From Nonomuraea typhae (GTDB taxonomy: Bacteria; Actinomycetota; Actinomycetes; Streptosporangiales; Streptosporangiaceae), in contig NZ_VRLV01000017.1 of NCBI RefSeq assembly GCF_009760925.1, forward strand, positions 124,001-188,000: a DNA stretch of 64,000 bases. Reading direction: 5' to 3'. Positions 61,234-64,000 of this stretch are shown piece by piece; the stretch's first letter is position 1, and every line of letters starts with the position of its first letter. Position numbers and translations under genes: made by a program. A model generated the notes under the pieces. That model did no database searches. It was given only the letters and a program-made list of their open reading frames with translations, and was not told where the DNA came from.

Positions 61234-62148
61234 GTGCAGCGTTCTGGAGGGTCCGTCGTCACGATCGGCGTGTTCGACGGCGTGCACCGCGGGCATCAGC
61301 GGGTGCTCGCGCGAGCCGCCGAGGTGGCCGGGGAGCGCGGGCTGCGCGCGGTCGCGCTGACCTTCGAGCCGCACCCCGCCGAAGTGGTCAGGCCCGGGTC
61401 CCACCCGCCCCGCCTGACGACCGCGCGCCGCCGGGCCGAGCTGCTGCGTACGGCGGGCGCGGACGAGGTGGAGGTGCTGGAGTTCACGCTGGAGGCGTCC
61501 CGGCTGTCCCCGGGGGACTTCGCCGAGCAGGTGCTGGCCGACCGGCTCGGGGCGCAGGCGGTCGTGGTGGGGGCGAACTTCGCCTTCGGCCACAAGGCGG
61601 CCGGCGACGTGGAGACGTTGCGAGAACTCGGTGCGAAGTACGATTTTTCGGTAGAAGTCGTGCCGTTGGTGGAGGGCGTCAGCTCGACCGTGATCAGGGA
61701 ACTGGTGGCCGAGGGCGAGGTCGCCGCCGCCACCGCCGAGCTCGGCCGGCCGCACCGGGTGGAAGGCGTCGTGGTCCGCGGCTACCAGCGCGGGCGCCAG
61801 CTCGGTTTCCCCACCGCCAACGTGGAGACCCCGCCGCACACCGCGATTCCCGCAGACGGCGTGTACGCGGGCTGGCTGCAGTGCGTGGCCGTGGGCAACC
61901 TGCCGGCCCTGTACGAGGGCAGCCGCTGGCCCGCGGCGATCTCGGTGGGCACCAACCCGACCTTCGAGGGCGTGCCGCGCACGGTCGAGGCATATGCGCT
62001 CGACCGCGACGACCTGGAGCTGTACGGCGCGCACGTGGCCGTGGACTTCGCTGCCCGCCTCCGGGCGAACACGAAGTTCGACTCCATCGAGGCGCTGATC
62101 GCCCAGATCCACGCGGATGTCGACGAAGCCCGGCGGATCACCGGCTAA
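61234..62148 (+). CDS. ribF: Bifunctional riboflavin kinase/FAD synthetase
   Basis: A 304-residue RibF. SVVTIGVFDGVHRGHQRVL (FMN adenylyltransferase GxFDGxHxGH), LEFTLEASRLSPGDFAEQVL, VVGANFAFGHKAAG, SSTVIRELVAEGEV, and the flavokinase domain GYQRGRQLGFPTANVE, DGVYAGWL, SVGTNPTFEG. Converts riboflavin to FMN and FAD. GTG at 61234 resembles the usual VQR start; ATG 61222 is the alternative. Confidence 0.94.
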   Translation: MQRSGGSVVTIGVFDGVHRGHQRVLARAAEVAGERGLRAVALTFEPHPAEVVRPGSHPPRLTTARRRAELLRTAGADEVEVLEFTLEASRLSPGDFAEQVLADRLGAQAVVVGANFAFGHKAAGDVETLRELGAKYDFSVEVVPLVEGVSSTVIRELVAEGEVAAATAELGRPHRVEGVVVRGYQRGRQLGFPTANVETPPHTAIPADGVYAGWLQCVAVGNLPALYEGSRWPAAISVGTNPTFEGVPRTVEAYALDRDDLELYGAHVAVDFAARLRANTKFDSIEALIAQIHADVDEARRITG

Positions 62149-62161
62149 CTACTATGCGGCC

Positions 62162-62416
62162 ATGGACGCCTTACTTCTCTGGATCATCGCGTTCGCCATC
62201 CTCCTCGCGGCGCCCGTCATCGCGGTTCTCCAGATCATGGGCGGACGCCTGCGCCGCCTGCGCCGCCTGGCGGCCGAGCAGGAGGACCAGAAGGATCTCG
62301 CGTGGCGGGTGCGGGACATGAAGGCGGCCGGCCGTACCGAACAGGCGGTCTTCCTCGTGCGCGGCGAGACGGGGATGGGCGAGGACGACGCCCGGCGCTT
62401 CGTTAACAGTCTGTGA
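62162..62416 (+). CDS. Small membrane-anchored protein
   Basis: 84 residues: one N-terminal transmembrane helix (LLLWIIAFAILLAAPVIAVLQIMGG), a basic stretch (RLRRLRRLAAEQ), and a helical soluble tail (AWRVRDMKAAGRTEQAVFLVRGETGMGEDDARRFVNSL). Ends as a short helix typical of actinobacterial proteins between ribF and rpsO. Function unknown. Confidence 0.75.
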   Translation: MDALLLWIIAFAILLAAPVIAVLQIMGGRLRRLRRLAAEQEDQKDLAWRVRDMKAAGRTEQAVFLVRGETGMGEDDARRFVNSL

Positions 62417-62587
62417 GATCACGCGGAGTACGCGGGCTGTCAACTGGTGGTAGCCTGTGGTGTCGGCTCTGTTTCGGCGGCGCGTCGCGCTGCCCGCACG
62501 ATGCCTTCGTTGCGGCGACTGTAGGCACGCATGGTCGCTCGCGTCACCTGATCCATTCACCGCGTGTCCGTAGATTGAAGGAGAGCC

Positions 62588-62857
62588 GTGTCCCTCGACA
62601 CCGCTGCCAAGAAGGCAATCATCGCCGAGTACGCGACCGCTGACGGCGACACCGGGTCGCCCGAGGTGCAGATCGCGCTGCTCAGCAAGCGCATCAGCGA
62701 GCTCACCGAGCACCTGAAGACGCACAAGCACGACCACCACAGCCGTCGTGGCCTGCTTCTGCTCGTCGGGCGCCGGCGTCGCCTGCTGAAGTACCTGCAG
62801 AACACCGACATCCAGCGCTACCGTACGCTCATCGAGCGGCTCGGCCTGCGTCGATAG
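62588..62857 (+). CDS. rpsO: Ribosomal protein S15
   Basis: 89 residues: MSLDTAAKKAIIAEYATADGD, GSPEVQIALLSKRISELTEHLKTHKHDHHSRRGLLLLVGRRRRLLKYLQNTDIQRYR. GTG at 62588 after AAGGAGAG. S15 binds 16S rRNA. Promoter region 62417-62587 is AT-rich in places and carries no other gene. Confidence 0.97.
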   Translation: MSLDTAAKKAIIAEYATADGDTGSPEVQIALLSKRISELTEHLKTHKHDHHSRRGLLLLVGRRRRLLKYLQNTDIQRYRTLIERLGLRR

Positions 62858-62863
62858 AATGGC

Positions 62864-62891
62864 AAGGGAGCGGCCCGGTGGCCGCTCCCTT
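62864..62891 (+). terminator. rpsO terminator/attenuator hairpin
   Basis: AAGGGAGCGGCC (62864-62875) pairs perfectly with GGCCGCTCCCTT (62880-62891) around CGGT. Stands 6 bp after the rpsO stop. Confidence 0.8.
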
Positions 62892-63120
62892 CTCATATGG
62901 GCACCGGCGAGTCGCGCCGGGCCACACAACTGAAGATCAGAGACACTGAGAGCCCCCGCGTCCGTCAAGCACCATGCGACCCGCGACGCCTGCGGGCCGG
63001 TCCTCGGTAGTGGCTTCCGGTCAGGAACCGGGCGCTTCGATCGAAGACCGGCGCTGCACCTAACGAGGGTGCCGGTGAGTAAAGAGGGCGCGGGAGACCG
63101 ACCGACCAAGGAGGTCCCCC
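62892..63120 (+). promoter_or_regulatory. Structured 5' leader of pnp
   Basis: A 229-bp non-coding stretch before pnp. It contains CTTCGATCGAAG (about 63034-63045, perfect palindrome) and GC-rich complementary runs, and ends in a strong ribosome-binding site AAGGAGGT. In other bacteria the pnp leader is a processing and autoregulation site. Confidence 0.5.
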
Positions 63121-64000
63121 GTGGAGGGTGTCCACACCGCCGAAGCCGTCATAGACAACGGCGCGTTCGGCACGCGCACGATCCGGTTCGAGACCGGGCG
63201 GCTGGCCCGCCAGGCCGCCGGTTCGGCTGTCGCCTATCTCGACAACGACACGATGGTCCTGTCCGCGACCACCGCCTCGAAGTCGCCCAAGGAGAACTTC
63301 GACTTCTTCCCGCTCACGGTCGACGTCGAGGAGCGCATGTACGCCGCGGGCCGCATCCCCGGCTCGTTCTTCCGCCGTGAGGGCCGTCCCTCCGAGGACG
63401 CCATCCTCACCTGCCGCCTCATCGACCGCCCGCTGCGCCCCTCGTTCGTCAAGGGCCTGCGCAACGAGATCCAGGTCGTGGCCACCGTCATGGCGCTCAA
63501 CCCCGAGCACCTGTACGACGTGGTCGCCATCAACGCCGCCTCGCTGTCCACGCAGCTGGCCGGGCTGCCGTTCTCCGGTCCGATCGGCGGCGTGCGCGTC
63601 GCGCTGATCGACGGCCAGTGGGTGGGCTTCCCGACCCACCAGGAGCTGGAGAAGGCCACCTTCGACATGGTCGTGGCCGGCCGCGTGCTCGACGACGGCG
63701 ACGTCGCCATCATGATGGTCGAGGCCGAGTCCACCAAGGACACGCTGAAGCTGGTCGCCGACGGCGCCGTCGGGCCCACCGAGGAGACCATCGCGCAGGG
63801 TCTCGACGCGGCCAAGCCGTTCATCAAGGTGCTGTGCGAGGCGCAGAACAAGATCGCCAAGGTCGCCGCCAAGGAGACCGCCGAGTACCCCGTCTTCCCC
63901 GACTACCAGGAAGACGCCTACGAGGCCGTCGAGGGCGCGATCAGGAGCGAGCTGGCCACCGCGCTCACCATCGCCGGCAAGCAGGAGCGCGAGAACGAGC
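63121..64000 (+). CDS. pnp: Polyribonucleotide nucleotidyltransferase (PNPase), N-terminal part
   Basis: 293 residues visible, running off the right edge. VEGVHTAEAVIDNGAFGTRTIRFETGRLARQAAGSAVAYLDNDTMVLSATTASKSP is the first RNase PH domain, followed by RMYAAGRIPGSFFRREGRPSEDAILTCRLIDRPLRPSF, FDMVVAGRVLDDGDVAIMMVEAES, the conserved domain-1/helical-linker segments. 3'-5' phosphorolytic RNase. GTG at 63121 with AAGGAGGT. The KH and S1 domains lie outside the window. Confidence 0.95.
   Translation, partial: MEGVHTAEAVIDNGAFGTRTIRFETGRLARQAAGSAVAYLDNDTMVLSATTASKSPKENFDFFPLTVDVEERMYAAGRIPGSFFRREGRPSEDAILTCRLIDRPLRPSFVKGLRNEIQVVATVMALNPEHLYDVVAINAASLSTQLAGLPFSGPIGGVRVALIDGQWVGFPTHQELEKATFDMVVAGRVLDDGDVAIMMVEAESTKDTLKLVADGAVGPTEETIAQGLDAAKPFIKVLCEAQNKIAKVAAKETAEYPVFPDYQEDAYEAVEGAIRSELATALTIAGKQERENE

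Noticed and set aside
62417..62587. Small gene or tRNA between the 84-residue membrane protein and rpsO
   Set aside because: No cloverleaf or CCA-ending structure was seen; it looks like the rpsO promoter region.

Overview
This is high-GC actinobacterial DNA. The codon usage is strongly G/C-ending, GTG starts and ATGA/GTGA stop-start overlaps are common, and the right end carries a typical actinobacterial nusA-infB-pnp block. The mix of an NgcEFG-type chitobiose transporter with a KstR2-type steroid-ring regulon suggests a soil or filamentous actinomycete, perhaps in the Streptosporangiales. That placement is inference; no rRNA gene is present to settle it.

Layout. (1) 1-5593: amino-sugar utilisation, with a BadF-type kinase (partial), an RpiR/SIS regulator, a SIS protein, an NgcEFG-like ABC transporter and a YbaB-like protein. 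(2) 5590-8643: metE and a divergent LysR regulator. (3) 8585-48062: a dispersed set of genes resembling the mycobacterial KstR2 regulon for the last two steroid rings (HIP): kstR2, fadA6, ipdC-ipdB-ipdA-echA20, two SDRs, ipdF-fadE30, a flavin reductase, an Ltp/DUF35 pair, fadD3 with other AMP-binding proteins, an LLM flavoenzyme and a short FadE. Seven KstR2-like palindromes (AnCAAGnnCTTGnT type) sit at the heads of these units and tie them together.

(4) Between the steroid units lie unrelated genes: PhoD-like, GH3 (NagZ-like), pentapeptide repeat, secreted proteins, a pair of tiny Asn-rich secreted paralogues, a coupled DUF2252/esterase/ATP-grasp operon, PadR and its membrane partner, a GntR regulator beside a gene-poor scar, GNAT, CutC, an HpcH-like aldolase, a caspase-like membrane protein and a CPBP protease. 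(5) 48193-51886: a membrane protein, proS, DUF4236, a ferritin-like DUF4439 protein and a lipoprotein. (6) 52120-64000: rimP-nusA-ylxR-infB-DUF503-rbfA-nrnA-truB, a TRM11-like methyltransferase on the other strand, then ribF, a small membrane protein, rpsO and pnp (cut by the window end).

The most interesting parts are the KstR2-like regulon with non-canonical members (aldolase pair, two-part flavin system, AlkD), its recurring operator/-10/start-codon geometry that predicts leaderless mRNAs, the uncharacterised DUF2252-esterase-ATP-grasp operon, the Asn-rich secreted pair, and an unusual number of short tandem repeats. All homology calls are from reading the protein sequences; no database search was possible.
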